The notes: generated from the letters alone by a model not told the origin. DNA of 53,825 nt from Streptomyces sp. H27-H1 (GCF_026627445.1 NZ_JAPNLJ010000041.1:1-53825); one strand, 5' to 3'. Positions 1 through 8,933 are shown, numbered from the stretch's first letter. Numbers and translations are program-made.

Positions 1-3000
1 TCGCCGGTGGTTGCCGATGTGCTGGGGCCGTTTGTGGCTCCGGTTGCCTCCACGCCGCGGCCGTCGGTGTTGGGGGATCCCGATCCCCTTCGGGCCGGTT
101 CTTCTCCGGCCGCTTCCGCGGTGCCCGCCCCGGTGGTCGCCGACTCGCTCCGGCCACCTTCGGGTTCGGCTGCCTCGACCCCGCCGCCGCTGGTGCCCGG
201 TGATCCACTGCCGCCGCCGGCTTCTCCGCCTGCCGCCGCCCTGGCGCTGTCGGTGTCTCCTGATCGGCTCCGGTCCCCGCTTCCTCCGGCCGCCTCCGGG
301 CCGTCCCCGTCGGTGCCCGCTGATGCACTCCGGTCCCCGCTTCCTCCGGCCGCCTCCGGGCCGTCCCCGTCGGTGCCCGCTGATGCACCCCGGTCCCCGC
401 TTCCCCCGGCCGCCTCCGCGCAGCCGGATCCGATGCCCGCCACTGCCCCGGCGATGCAGCCACCGGAGCTGGGCGTGCCAACCGGCGCGGGGTCCGGTCC
501 GGTCCCGCATCCCGACGCCCTGCGCTCTCCGTCCGTCCTTGGGCACAGAGACGGGCTCAGGTTTCCCGTGCCTCCCTCCGTCGGCGCTTCCCGGCCGGCT
601 GCTGCCGAGGAGGCCGGGCTCCGCTCAGCGGAGTCTGTCCCTCCTCCCGGCGTCTCGCCCACCCCCCGGACCGCCCCGGGTCCGGCTGCCGGAGCCGGTT
701 ACGGGCTCTCGGTACCTCCGACCGGCTCTGCAGGACTCCAGCAGCCGTCGCCGGCACCCGGCCTCGGGGCCCTGCCCGTTGCCGAGAGCGTGCCAGCGTC
801 AGCTCCCGTCAGCCCGGCCGGGCCGACGGCGCTGGCGGCCCCCACTCCCGGAGGCGCGCCGATGCCGCCTCCGGACGGCTGTCCTTCACCGTCCCTGGTG
901 GCCTCCGCCGGACCCCTGGCGACCCGGCTCGGGAGCCCTTCCGGCACCGCGTTCGAGCCCACGGCTCCCGGTCGGAGCCCGGCCCCGCCCGTCCCAGGGG
1001 GCCCGCACGGGCCGTCTCCGGTCAGCGGTGCCTCGACCGTGATGGCTGCGCCGTTGCAGCCCACCCCCTCCCTCTCCCCGGTCGGCGGGCCGACGCCGTC
1101 GCCTTCCGGCGGCGCGGCCCAACCTCCGCCGCCCGCTTCTCCTGCGGCCCCAGGCAGCGGGTCCGCTCCCGCTCCCACCGCGTGGCAGCCGCCGCTCGCC
1201 ACGGAGGGCCGCTCCCCCGGGCCCGCCGTCGATCCGGTCGTCCTCGACGGTGCCTCGACGACCCCCGCTGCATGGCCGTCGTCGCCTGTGGCGGAGGGTC
1301 GTTCCCTCCTGCCCGGTGTCGATCCGGCCGTACCCGCCGGGCCCCTGCCCGCTCCGACCGCGTGGCCGCCGCCTGAGGCGGCGGGTCGATTCCCCCGGTC
1401 CGCCGGCGATCCGGTCGTACCTGCAGGGTCCTTGCCTGCTCCGACTGAGTGGCAGCCGTCGCCTGTGGCGGAGGATCGTTCCCCCCGGTCCGCCGGCGAT
1501 CCGTCGGTACCTGCCGGGTCCTTGCCTGCTCCGACTGCGTGGCAGCCGTCGCCCGCGGGGGAGGGTCGTTCCCTCCTGCCTGGTGTCGAGCCGGCCGTAC
1601 CCGCTGGGTCCCTGCCCGCTCCGACCGCGTGGCAGCCGTCGCCTGTGGCGGAGAGTCGTTCCCCCCGGTCCGTCGGCGATCCGGCCGGGCCCGCCGGGTC
1701 CCTTCCCACTCCCACCGTGGGGCAGCCATTGCCCGCTTCTCAGGGGTGTTCCCTCCCGCCCGTCTTCGATTCCACCGTGCCTGGCGGGTCGTCACCGACT
1801 CCCACTGCGGGGCCGCCGCTGCCCGTTCTGGAGGACCGTTCCCTTCGGCCCGCCGTCGATTCGGCTGTGTCTGCCGGGTCCTTGCCTGCTCCCACCGGGT
1901 GGCCACCGCCGGCCGGCGCGGTGGTACGCCCCGTGACACCGGCCCCCAGCGAGGGGTCGGGCCGTGCGTCTTCGACCGCGCCCGCAGCTCCGCAGTCGGC
2001 TCCCACTGCCGCGGTCGACGCTGGTCCGGCAAGCCCGGCGGGGGGCCTGCCAGCCGGGGGCTCCCCGGACGATCTCGCCGGCCGGCCTGCGACGGAGGTC
2101 AGGGGAGCGTCGCCCAGCCCCGGCCCGTCGGCCGAGCCGGAACCGCCCGCCGCGGGGCGTTCGGGCGAGCTGCCCTCAACGGGCCAGGGCTGGGCCGCGC
2201 GGGCGTGGCCCGCGCCCGGTGCCCCTTCCGCGGCGCTCACTGCGGCCTCCGGTGCCACCGGCGCGCCCATCGAGGCGGAGGCGGCGTTCCCACGCCGCGG
2301 CGAAGCCGAACCGGCGGAGCGGGCCCCCGCGCCTCCGGCGCCGTCCCAGGGCCGGGCCGCACCGCCGGAGAACGGTTTCACCGGTCCCGCCGGTGCGTTC
2401 CCCGGCATGCCGACCGCAGGCATGCCCTGGACAGGGGCCGAGCCGCGGCCGTCCGCCTCGGTGCCACGGCAGAAGGACGGCACCGTCCGACCCCGCGCGG
2501 GCGCGGCCGACCCGTTGGACCATCCCGACCCGAGGGTCGCCGCCGAGGCCGCCTCGGTGGAGAACCTGCTGCGCTGCTGGGTCCGCGAGACCGGACTCGG
2601 ACAGCCCGCCGGTCCCGTCCTGCGTATCCCCCTCCCCGCATCGGGTACCGCCCTTCTCGTCGCCGTCCGCTACTGGTCCGCCGCCGGCTGGCACCGCTTC
2701 GGCCCGGCCCGAATCGAAGGCGTACCCGCCGCCGCCCCTGCCGTGGACGCCGTCACCCTCGCGGCACTGATGTCCCGGGAAGCCACCGGCTCCCCTAGCG
2801 CCGGCGCCTCCGCAGACGCCGCCCACGGAGACGGCTCCGACAACGCCGGCGCCCACACGGACCACGCCCACACGGACCACGCCCACACAGACCACGCACA
2901 CACGGGCCGCGCCCCCAGCGGCGGCGCCCACGCCGATGCCCTCCATGGAGGCGCCGACCTGGTCGGCCGGGTCGCCGATTCGGTGCGCCGGACCGCCGAG

Positions 3001-4380
3001 TTCATCACCGATCGCCGCCAGCGCCCGGCCCCACCGGCCCGCGTCGCCGCGGACCGGTTCCTCACCGCCGAACAGTCCCTCCTCCTCGGCCACCCCTTGC
3101 ACCCGACACCGAAGAGCCGTGAAGGGCTCTCCGAAGCCGAAGTGCGCAGCTTTTCACCCGAACTCCACGGCTCCTTCCCCCTGCACTGGGTGGCGGTCGC
3201 ACCCACCGCCCTCGCCGCCGATTCCGCCTGGACCGAACGCGGCCGCCCGGTCTCCGCCGCCCGGCTGCTGGGCCGCCTCGCCCCCGGGCTCCCGATGCCC
3301 GACGACGCCACCCCCCTACCCCTTCACCCCTGGCAGGCCCGTGACCTGCTCCAGCGCCCCGAGGTCGCCGCCCTCCGCGACGCGGGACTCCTGCACGACC
3401 TGGGCCCGTACGGCGCCCCCTGGTATCCGACCTCCTCCATCCGCACCGTCCACCAGCCCGGCGCCCCCGCGATGCTCAAGCTCTCCCTGGGCCTGCACAT
3501 CACCAACTCCCGCCGCGAGAACCTCCGCAAGGAACTCCACCGCGGCGTCGAGGTGCACCGGCTGCTCCGCACCGGACTCGCCGAGCGCTGGCAGGCCGCC
3601 CACCCCGGCTTCGACATCGTCCGCGATCCCGCCTGGGTCGCCGTCGACGCCCCGGACGGTGCCCCCGTTCCCGGACTTGACGTCCTGCTCCGTCACAACC
3701 CCTTCCGATCGGGCGACGACGCCCTCTGTATCGCCGCACTCACCGCACCCCGGCCGTGGCCCGGGCGTACCACGATGACCTCCCGGCTCGCCGAGACCGT
3801 CTCGCGCCTCGCTGCCACCACCGGGCGGACGACCTCCGCCGTCGCCGCCGAGTGGTTCCTGCGCTACCTCGAACACGTGGTCCTACCGGTCCTCGCCTTC
3901 GATGCGCTCGCCGGCATCGCTCTCGAAGCGCACCAGCAGAACACGCTGGTCCTCCTCGACCCGGCCGGCTGGCCGGTCGGCGGCCGCTACCGCGACAACC
4001 AGGGCTACTACTTCCGCGCCTCCCGCCGCGAGGAACTGGAGCGCCGCCTCCCCGGTATCGGCGCCACGAGCGACACCTTCGTCTCCGACGCCGTCACCGA
4101 CGAACGCTTCGCCTACTACCTCGGCATCAACAACGTGCTCGGCCTCATCGGGGCCTTCGGATCCCAGAGGCTCGCAGACGAACGCGTCCTGCTGGCCGCC
4201 TTCCGACGCTTCCTCGGCAAGGCCAGGGGCCTCGGCCCGCTCCCCGAGCGACTGCTCGACTCGCCCACCCTGCGGTGCAAGGCGAATCTGCTCACCCGCC
4301 TAGGGGGTCTGGACGAGCTCGTCGGCCCCGTAGACACCCAGTCCGTCTACGTCACCATCGCCAACCCCCTGCACGATTGA
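1..4380 (+). CDS. IucA/IucC-type NIS siderophore synthetase with giant Pro-rich N-terminus (5' end open)
   Basis: The C-terminal ~620 residues are a complete NIS (IucA/IucC) siderophore synthetase, which uses ATP to join a carboxylate to an amine or hydroxylamine. Numbering from the first GTG at 7, the core starts near residue 834 (DPLDHPDPR). It contains HPLHPTPK at 1029-1036, a TSSIRTV nucleotide-binding segment near 1142 and the C-terminal EAHQQN motif near 1307. The preceding ~830 residues are almost all Pro, Ala, Ser and Gly, with 20- and 30-residue tandem repeats and looser codon usage than the core. The frame has no stop back to position 1, so the gene may start outside the window. Later starts inside (for example ATG 2407) have no convincing ribosome binding site. 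A His-rich insert sits near residues 949-968. The acyltransferase gene starts 31 bp downstream. The enzyme call is strong; the true start and whether the Pro-rich part is translated are uncertain. Confidence 0.85.
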   Translation, partial: SPVVADVLGPFVAPVASTPRPSVLGDPDPLRAGSSPAASAVPAPVVADSLRPPSGSAASTPPPLVPGDPLPPPASPPAAALALSVSPDRLRSPLPPAASGPSPSVPADALRSPLPPAASGPSPSVPADAPRSPLPPAASAQPDPMPATAPAMQPPELGVPTGAGSGPVPHPDALRSPSVLGHRDGLRFPVPPSVGASRPAAAEEAGLRSAESVPPPGVSPTPRTAPGPAAGAGYGLSVPPTGSAGLQQPSPAPGLGALPVAESVPASAPVSPAGPTALAAPTPGGAPMPPPDGCPSPSLVASAGPLATRLGSPSGTAFEPTAPGRSPAPPVPGGPHGPSPVSGASTVMAAPLQPTPSLSPVGGPTPSPSGGAAQPPPPASPAAPGSGSAPAPTAWQPPLATEGRSPGPAVDPVVLDGASTTPAAWPSSPVAEGRSLLPGVDPAVPAGPLPAPTAWPPPEAAGRFPRSAGDPVVPAGSLPAPTEWQPSPVAEDRSPRSAGDPSVPAGSLPAPTAWQPSPAGEGRSLLPGVEPAVPAGSLPAPTAWQPSPVAESRSPRSVGDPAGPAGSLPTPTVGQPLPASQGCSLPPVFDSTVPGGSSPTPTAGPPLPVLEDRSLRPAVDSAVSAGSLPAPTGWPPPAGAVVRPVTPAPSEGSGRASSTAPAAPQSAPTAAVDAGPASPAGGLPAGGSPDDLAGRPATEVRGASPSPGPSAEPEPPAAGRSGELPSTGQGWAARAWPAPGAPSAALTAASGATGAPIEAEAAFPRRGEAEPAERAPAPPAPSQGRAAPPENGFTGPAGAFPGMPTAGMPWTGAEPRPSASVPRQKDGTVRPRAGAADPLDHPDPRVAAEAASVENLLRCWVRETGLGQPAGPVLRIPLPASGTALLVAVRYWSAAGWHRFGPARIEGVPAAAPAVDAVTLAALMSREATGSPSAGASADAAHGDGSDNAGAHTDHAHTDHAHTDHAHTGRAPSGGAHADALHGGADLVGRVADSVRRTAEFITDRRQRPAPPARVAADRFLTAEQSLLLGHPLHPTPKSREGLSEAEVRSFSPELHGSFPLHWVAVAPTALAADSAWTERGRPVSAARLLGRLAPGLPMPDDATPLPLHPWQARDLLQRPEVAALRDAGLLHDLGPYGAPWYPTSSIRTVHQPGAPAMLKLSLGLHITNSRRENLRKELHRGVEVHRLLRTGLAERWQAAHPGFDIVRDPAWVAVDAPDGAPVPGLDVLLRHNPFRSGDDALCIAALTAPRPWPGRTTMTSRLAETVSRLAATTGRTTSAVAAEWFLRYLEHVVLPVLAFDALAGIALEAHQQNTLVLLDPAGWPVGGRYRDNQGYYFRASRREELERRLPGIGATSDTFVSDAVTDERFAYYLGINNVLGLIGAFGSQRLADERVLLAAFRRFLGKARGLGPLPERLLDSPTLRCKANLLTRLGGLDELVGPVDTQSVYVTIANPLHD
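268..417. repeat. 60-bp tandem repeat, about 2.5 copies
   Basis: Two near-identical 60-bp units (268-327, 328-387) and half of a third encode a 20-residue unit, LRSPLPPAASGPSPSVPADA, inside the Pro-rich extension. The period is a multiple of three, so copy-number change would keep the frame. Confidence 0.9.
1174..1926. repeat. 90-bp tandem repeat, about 8.4 copies
   Basis: Eight units of 30 residues (one of 29) plus part of a ninth, each beginning with a PTAWQPSPV-like segment, then GRS or DRSPRS, DP or EPAVPAG, and SLPA. Units start at 1174, 1264, 1354, 1441, 1531, 1621, 1711, 1801 and 1891. The middle units are most alike and the outer ones have decayed, as in an array that expands by slippage or unequal exchange. 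The repeat stays in the synthetase frame throughout. The antisense strand also has long open frames here, but these follow from the repeat. Confidence 0.9.
2851..2910. repeat. 15-bp tandem repeat encoding AHTDH
   Basis: Four 15-bp units (2851, 2866, 2881, 2896) encode AHTDH three times and then AHTGR, inside the synthetase just before its ATP-binding half. The surrounding segment has more His (GAHADALHGG). The His/Asp spacing suggests metal binding, but this is inference. Confidence 0.9.
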
Positions 4381-4411
4381 CGCGTCAGCGCGGAAACGGA
4401 GACGAGCCCCG

Positions 4412-5068
4412 ATGGCCTCCACCGACTTCCACACCGGTGTGCTCCGCACCGTCGCGCCGCGTCTCAGCGCCGAGTCGCTGCCCCAGCTCGCCGAAGCCGA
4501 TCTGCTCGACTCCCCGGCGGCCTGGGGCGGCGTCACGACGCGGTCCGGGGTCTTCCACCTCGAACCCGTACGGCTCGACCGCGACCTGGAGCTGCTCACC
4601 GGCTGGATGAACGACCCACAGGTGGATGCCTATTGGGAACTGGCCGGCCCCGCTGCCGTCACCGCCGCCCACGTGCGGACACAGCTGGACGGGGGCGACC
4701 GCAGCATCCCGTGCCTCGGCCTCCTCGACGGCACCCCGATGAGTTACTGGGAGATCTACCGGGCCGACCTCGACCCGCTCTCCGCGCACTACCCGGCGCG
4801 CCCCCACGACACGGGTATCCACCTGCTCATCGGAGACGGCACGAACCGCGGCCGAGGTCTGGGAACCGCGCTCCTGCGCGCCGTCGCCGACCTGGTGCTC
4901 GACAACCGCCCCCGCTGCATGCGGGTCATCGCCGAACCGGACATCCGCAACACCCCCTCCGTCTCAGCCTTCCTGAACTCCGGCTTCCGCTGCCCCACCC
5001 ACATCGAACTGCCCGGCAAGCGAGCCGCCCTGATGATCCGCGAGCGCGTGCTGCGCAATCTCCTCTGA
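4412..5068 (+). CDS. GNAT acyltransferase of siderophore biosynthesis (AlcB/IucB-like)
   Basis: A 218-residue acyl-CoA N-acyltransferase of the type that acylates an N-hydroxylated diamine in hydroxamate siderophore pathways (Acetyltransf_8, as in IucB/AlcB). The family pattern is visible: FHLEPVRLDRDLELLTGWMN near residue 50, the DPQVDAYW segment, SYWEIYRAD, HYPARPHDTGIHLLIGD, and an acetyl-CoA loop NRGRGLGTALLRAV followed by RVIAEPDIRNTPSVSAF. The ATG at 4412 follows a purine-rich stretch (cggaaacggagac). It lies 31 bp after the NIS synthetase and is probably co-transcribed with it. The usual lysine/ornithine N-hydroxylase and decarboxylase are not in the window; they may lie to the left. 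Substrate unknown. Confidence 0.85.
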   Translation: MASTDFHTGVLRTVAPRLSAESLPQLAEADLLDSPAAWGGVTTRSGVFHLEPVRLDRDLELLTGWMNDPQVDAYWELAGPAAVTAAHVRTQLDGGDRSIPCLGLLDGTPMSYWEIYRADLDPLSAHYPARPHDTGIHLLIGDGTNRGRGLGTALLRAVADLVLDNRPRCMRVIAEPDIRNTPSVSAFLNSGFRCPTHIELPGKRAALMIRERVLRNLL

Positions 5069-5175
5069 GTACCGCCCCCGCACGCCGCGCATGCCCCGCA
5101 CATCCCGCACATCCCGCACCTCTCAATTCGAAAACTCTGCGTCACGCAGCAAAGTTCCCGATCCCCCGAGGAGTC

Positions 5176-5958
5176 GCGTGCGCCTCCGGGCCGCCGACCG
5201 CTTTCGGGAACCCGTACGCCTTCCTCATCCGCGCGCGTGCCCCCCTCGGTCTCGACGACGGGACCCTCGGCCACCTGGCCCGCGAGCTCAGCGCCACCTT
5301 CGCCCCCGGCGAGCGGGCCCGCACCCTCGCCTCGCTCCTGCACACCGATCCCCGCGGCCGCTCCTTCACCGCCGAGCTCGTCGCCCGCTTCGGCCTGGCC
5401 CCCGCCGTCTGGCTCCAGCACCTCTTTTCCGCCCTGCTGCCCCCGTTGCCCCGCTTCCTCTACCGGTACGGCACCGTCTTCTCCCCGCACGGCGAGAACG
5501 CCATCGTGATCTTCGACGAGCACGACGTCCCGGTCCGGCTCGCGGTCAAGGACTTCGTGGACGACGTCAACATCAGCGCCGAGCCGCTGCCGGAGCTGGC
5601 CGCCGTGCCGGACGAGGTTCGTGCGGTACTGCTCGCCGAGCCCGCGGACCACCTGCCCCAGTTCATCCACTCCGGGCTCTTCGTCGGCGTCCTCCGCTAC
5701 CTCTCCGCCCTCTGCGAGGACCGGCTCGGGGTTCCGGAGGACACCTTCTGGTCCCTCGTACGGGCGGAAATCCTGCGCCACCAGGCCCGCTTCCCGGAGC
5801 TCAATGAGCGCTGCGCGCTCTTCGACCTCCTCGGCGAACGCATCGTGAGGCTCTGCCTCAACAGGAACCGTCTCTACGAGAACGGCTACCGCGACCGGCC
5901 CGAGCGCCCGCACGCCGTGCGGTACGGCACCGCGGCGAACCCCCTGTACCGGTTATGA
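5176..5958 (+). pseudogene. 5'-truncated second NIS synthetase (C-terminal half only)
   Basis: This frame encodes about 260 residues matching only the C-terminal half of an IucA/IucC enzyme: LPRFLYRYGTVFSPHGENAI, VKDFVDDVNIS, and a NRNRL...YRDRPERPHA ending typical of DesD-like synthetases. The N-terminal half with HPxHPxxK and TSSxRT is absent, so it should not bind ATP alone. No ATG, GTG or TTG lies in this frame between the acyltransferase stop and about 5557. The nearest plausible start, GTG at 5178 after GAGGAG, is in another frame. Upstream of 5176 the frame reads unrelated sequence. It looks like a remnant after loss of ~1 kb plus a frame disruption. The last sense codon is TTA (5953-5955), a rare bldA-type codon. 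The alternative is a functional domain protein with a sequencing frameshift near 5176-5200. Confidence 0.6.
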
Positions 5959-6010
5959 GCGCTCGCCGGTGCGGTCACTGTCGGTGGAGCCCCGTAGGCT
6001 TGGCAGCGCT

Positions 6011-7981
6011 ATGACGAAGCCCTCTCTCCCCGACCTGCTGCACGCCGCCGTCTCCGCCGTCGGCGGCACGGAGCGCCCCGGCCAGGTGGCCATGGCCGAA
6101 GCCGTCGCCGAAGCGATCGACGACAACTCCCACCGCCTCATCCAGGCCGGTACCGGTACTGGCAAGTCCCTGGGCTACCTGGTGCCGGCGCTCGCGCACG
6201 GCGAGCGCGTGGTCGTGGCCACGGCGACGCTGGCCCTCCAGCGCCAGCTCGTGGAGCGCGACCTCCCCCGGACGGTGGAGGCGCTGCATCCGCAGCTCCG
6301 CCGCCGCCCGCAGTTCGCCATGCTCAAGGGCCGCTCCAACTACCTGTGTCTGCACCGTCTGCACGAGGGCGCCCCGCAGGACGAGGAGGAAGGCCTCTTC
6401 GATCAGTTCGAAGCGGCCACCCCGACCAGCAAGCTGGGGCAGGACCTGCTGCGGTTGCGCGACTGGGCGGACGAGACTGAGACGGGCGACCGCGACGACC
6501 TCACCCCGGGAGTCTCCGACAAGGCCTGGTCGCAGATCTCCGTCTCCTCCCGCGAATGCCTGGGCGCGACGAAGTGCGCGTACGGCGCCGAGTGTTTCGC
6601 GGAGGCCGCCCGCGAGCGGGCCAAGCTCGCGGACGTGGTCGTCACCAACCACGCGCTGCTCGCCATCGACGCCATCGAGGGCGCCCCGGTACTCCCGTCG
6701 CACGAGGTGCTGATCGTCGACGAGGCCCACGAGCTGGTCTCCCGGGTGACGGGGGTGGCCACGGGAGAGCTCACCCCGGGCCAGGTGAACCGTGCCGTGA
6801 AGCGTGCGGCGAAGCTGGTCGACGAGAAGACCGCCGACTCCCTGCAGACCGCGTCCGAGACCTTCGAGCGGGTCATGGAGCTGGCCCTCCCCGGCCGGCT
6901 GGAGGAGATCCCCGAGGACCTCGGCTACGCGCTGATGGCTCTGCGGGACTCCGCGCGCAATGTGATCTCGGCCATCGGCAGCACGCGTGACAAGTCCGTC
7001 CACGACGAGGACGCCGTCCGCAAGCAGGCGCTCGCCGCGGTGGAGAGTGTGCACGGGGTGGCGGAGCGGATCACGGCCGGCTCCGAGTACGACGTCGTCT
7101 GGTACGAACGCCACGACCGCTTCGGTGCCACCCTCCGGGTGGCACCGCTGTCGGTGTCCGGTCTGCTGCGCGACAAGCTGTTCTCGGACCGCTCGGTGGT
7201 TCTGACCTCAGCGACCCTCAAGCTGGGCGGCGACTTCAACGGTGTCGCGGCGTCCGTGGGCCTGTCCCCGGAAGGCGTCGAGGGCGAGGACGTGCCGCAG
7301 TGGAAGGGCCTCGATGTCGGCTCGCCGTTCGACTATCCCAAGCAGGGCATCCTCTACGTCGCCAAGCACCTGGCGACCCCCGGCCGCGAGGGCACCCGCG
7401 GCGACATGATGGACGAGCTCGCCGAGCTGATCGAGTCGGCCGGCGGCCGCACGCTCGGACTGTTCTCCTCCATGCGCGGTGCGAAGGCCGCTGCCGAGGA
7501 GCTGCGCGGCCGGATCGAGAACCCGATCCTGCTGCAGGGCGAGGAGACGCTCGGCGAGCTGATCAAGAACTTCGCCGCCGATCCGAAGACCTGCCTGTTC
7601 GGCACGCTGTCGCTGTGGCAGGGCGTGGACGTGCCGGGGGCCAGCTGTCAGCTGGTGGTCATGGACAGGATTCCGTTCCCGCGTCCCGACGACCCGCTGA
7701 TGAGCGCCCGGCAGAAGTCGGTCGAGGAGCGCGGCGGCAACGGCTTCATGGCCGTCGCGGCCACGCACGCGGCGCTGCTCATGGCCCAGGGCGCGGGCCG
7801 GCTGGTGCGGGCCACCGGTGACAAGGGCGTTGTCGCGGTCCTGGACCCCCGGCTGGCCACGGCCCGGTACGGGAGCTTCCTGCGGGCCACGCTGCCGGAC
7901 TTCTGGTACACCACGGACCGCAATCAGGTCCGCCGCTCGCTCGCCGCGATCGACGCCGCCGCCCAGGCGGAAGGCCTGTAG
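6011..7981 (+). CDS. dinG: DinG/XPD-like ATP-dependent DNA helicase
   Basis: A 656-residue superfamily 2 helicase of the DinG/XPD type, a 5'-3' iron-sulfur helicase acting on repair and replication intermediates. Walker A is AGTGTGKS at 46-53 and the DEAH box is at 237-240. Four cysteines (113, 183, 189, 195) between them fit the 4Fe-4S domain (CLGATKCAYGAEC). Late motifs include TSATLKLGGDF, FGTLSLWQGVD and the arginine-finger region QGAGRLVRA. The ATG at 6011 has no Shine-Dalgarno, but TAGGCT (5995-6000) ends 10 nt before it, suggesting a leaderless or nearly leaderless mRNA. It converges on lexA with a shared terminator between them. I saw no SOS box upstream. Confidence 0.92.
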   Translation: MTKPSLPDLLHAAVSAVGGTERPGQVAMAEAVAEAIDDNSHRLIQAGTGTGKSLGYLVPALAHGERVVVATATLALQRQLVERDLPRTVEALHPQLRRRPQFAMLKGRSNYLCLHRLHEGAPQDEEEGLFDQFEAATPTSKLGQDLLRLRDWADETETGDRDDLTPGVSDKAWSQISVSSRECLGATKCAYGAECFAEAARERAKLADVVVTNHALLAIDAIEGAPVLPSHEVLIVDEAHELVSRVTGVATGELTPGQVNRAVKRAAKLVDEKTADSLQTASETFERVMELALPGRLEEIPEDLGYALMALRDSARNVISAIGSTRDKSVHDEDAVRKQALAAVESVHGVAERITAGSEYDVVWYERHDRFGATLRVAPLSVSGLLRDKLFSDRSVVLTSATLKLGGDFNGVAASVGLSPEGVEGEDVPQWKGLDVGSPFDYPKQGILYVAKHLATPGREGTRGDMMDELAELIESAGGRTLGLFSSMRGAKAAAEELRGRIENPILLQGEETLGELIKNFAADPKTCLFGTLSLWQGVDVPGASCQLVVMDRIPFPRPDDPLMSARQKSVEERGGNGFMAVAATHAALLMAQGAGRLVRATGDKGVVAVLDPRLATARYGSFLRATLPDFWYTTDRNQVRRSLAAIDAAAQAEGL

Positions 7982-8012
7982 GCCGAAGCCCTGGGGCGCA
8001 GGAGACACAAAG

Positions 8013-8047
8013 CAGCTCCGGGACCGGCGCAGTAGGTCCCGGAGCTG
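8013..8047. terminator. bidirectional terminator between dinG and lexA
   Basis: Perfect 13-bp inverted repeat (CAGCTCCGGGACC, 8013-8025, with its complement at 8035-8047) and a 9-nt loop. It sits in the 83-bp gap between convergent stop codons and can serve both genes. Confidence 0.88.
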
Positions 8048-8064
8048 GATGAGGGCGCGGGGGG

Positions 8065-8856
8065 TCAGACCCGGCGCAGTACCGCCACGACCTTGCCGAG
8101 GATGGTGGCCTCGTCGCCGGGGATCGGCTGGTAGGCGGCGTTGTGCGGGAGCAGCCAGACGTGGCCGTCCTCGCGCTTGAAACGCTTGACCGTGGCTTCG
8201 CCGTCGAGCATGGCGGCGACGATGTCCCCGTTCTCGGCGACCGGCTGGCGCCGGACGGTGACCCAGTCGCCGTCGCAGATCGCGGCCTCGATCATCGAGT
8301 CGCCGACGACCTTGAGGCAGAACAGCTCTCCGTCACCGACGAGCTGTCGGGGGAGGGGGAACACGTCCTCCACCGACTCCTCGGCGAGGATCGGGCCACC
8401 GGCCGCGATCCGGCCGACCAGGGGTACGTACGAGGCCGCGGGCTTGCCCGTGGTGTCCGTGGGCTGCGAGCTGGGCTGGTCGGAGCCGCGCACCTCGTAC
8501 GCCCGGGGGCGATGGGGGTCACGGCGCAGGAATCCCTTGCGCTCCAGGGCCATCAGCTGGTGTGCGACCGAAGACGTGCTGGACAGGCCGACCGCCTGGC
8601 CGATCTCCCGCATCGACGGCGGGTAACCGCGCCGCTGCACCGAGTCGCGAATGACCTCGATGACCCTCCGCTGCCGGTCCGTGAGCCCGGAGCTGTCGGC
8701 GCGGATGCCTGGAGGTCGCCCTGGCAGCGAGCGTGCGGGGCGTACGGGCTCCGCCTCCGGGTTCGGGCTTGCGTCATTCATGGCATGCACCGGCTCAAGT
8801 CGGCTCTGGGAGCGGTTCTGGGCAGTGATGGTGGCACTGTCTGCGGTGGTGGTCAC
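8065..8856 (-). CDS. lexA: LexA SOS repressor
   Basis: A 263-residue SOS repressor/autoprotease. The N-terminal winged helix (RQRRVIEVIRDSVQRRGYPP, helix-turn-helix around 82-101) binds SOS boxes. The C-terminal S24 domain has the cleavage site Ala152-Gly153 (VGRIAAGG), the nucleophile Ser187 (GDSM) and Lys224 (TVKRF). Start chosen at GTG 8856 because a purine-rich GAGAGGGG lies just upstream and the resulting MTTTADSATITAQ start matches Streptomyces LexA as I remember it. ATG 8781 is an alternative giving 238 residues. It is divergent from nrdR and is probably autoregulated through the SOS box 64 bp upstream. RecA-stimulated self-cleavage is expected from the family. Confidence 0.97.
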   Translation of the reverse strand: MTTTADSATITAQNRSQSRLEPVHAMNDASPNPEAEPVRPARSLPGRPPGIRADSSGLTDRQRRVIEVIRDSVQRRGYPPSMREIGQAVGLSSTSSVAHQLMALERKGFLRRDPHRPRAYEVRGSDQPSSQPTDTTGKPAASYVPLVGRIAAGGPILAEESVEDVFPLPRQLVGDGELFCLKVVGDSMIEAAICDGDWVTVRRQPVAENGDIVAAMLDGEATVKRFKREDGHVWLLPHNAAYQPIPGDEATILGKVVAVLRRV

Positions 8857-8919
8857 GTCGGCCCCTCTCGAAATGTTCTCCCTAGCTGGACAACGGTAGT
8901 TGCTTTCGAAAGGTTGCGC

Positions 8920-8933
8920 CAAACACACGTTCG
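8920..8933 (-). promoter_or_regulatory. SOS (LexA) box of lexA
   Basis: Read on the lexA strand this is CGAACGTGTGTTTG, an exact match to the Gram-positive consensus CGAACRNRYGTTYG. It is 64 bp from the lexA start, the usual place for autorepression. Confidence 0.9.

Noticed and set aside
1174..1926. CRISPR array
   Set aside because: The 90-bp units are contiguous diverged coding repeats without unique spacers, and no cas genes are present.
699..2483. Long antisense open frames across the proline-rich repeats
   Set aside because: They are periodic only because the repeat is; no family motif, and they lie opposite the synthetase frame.
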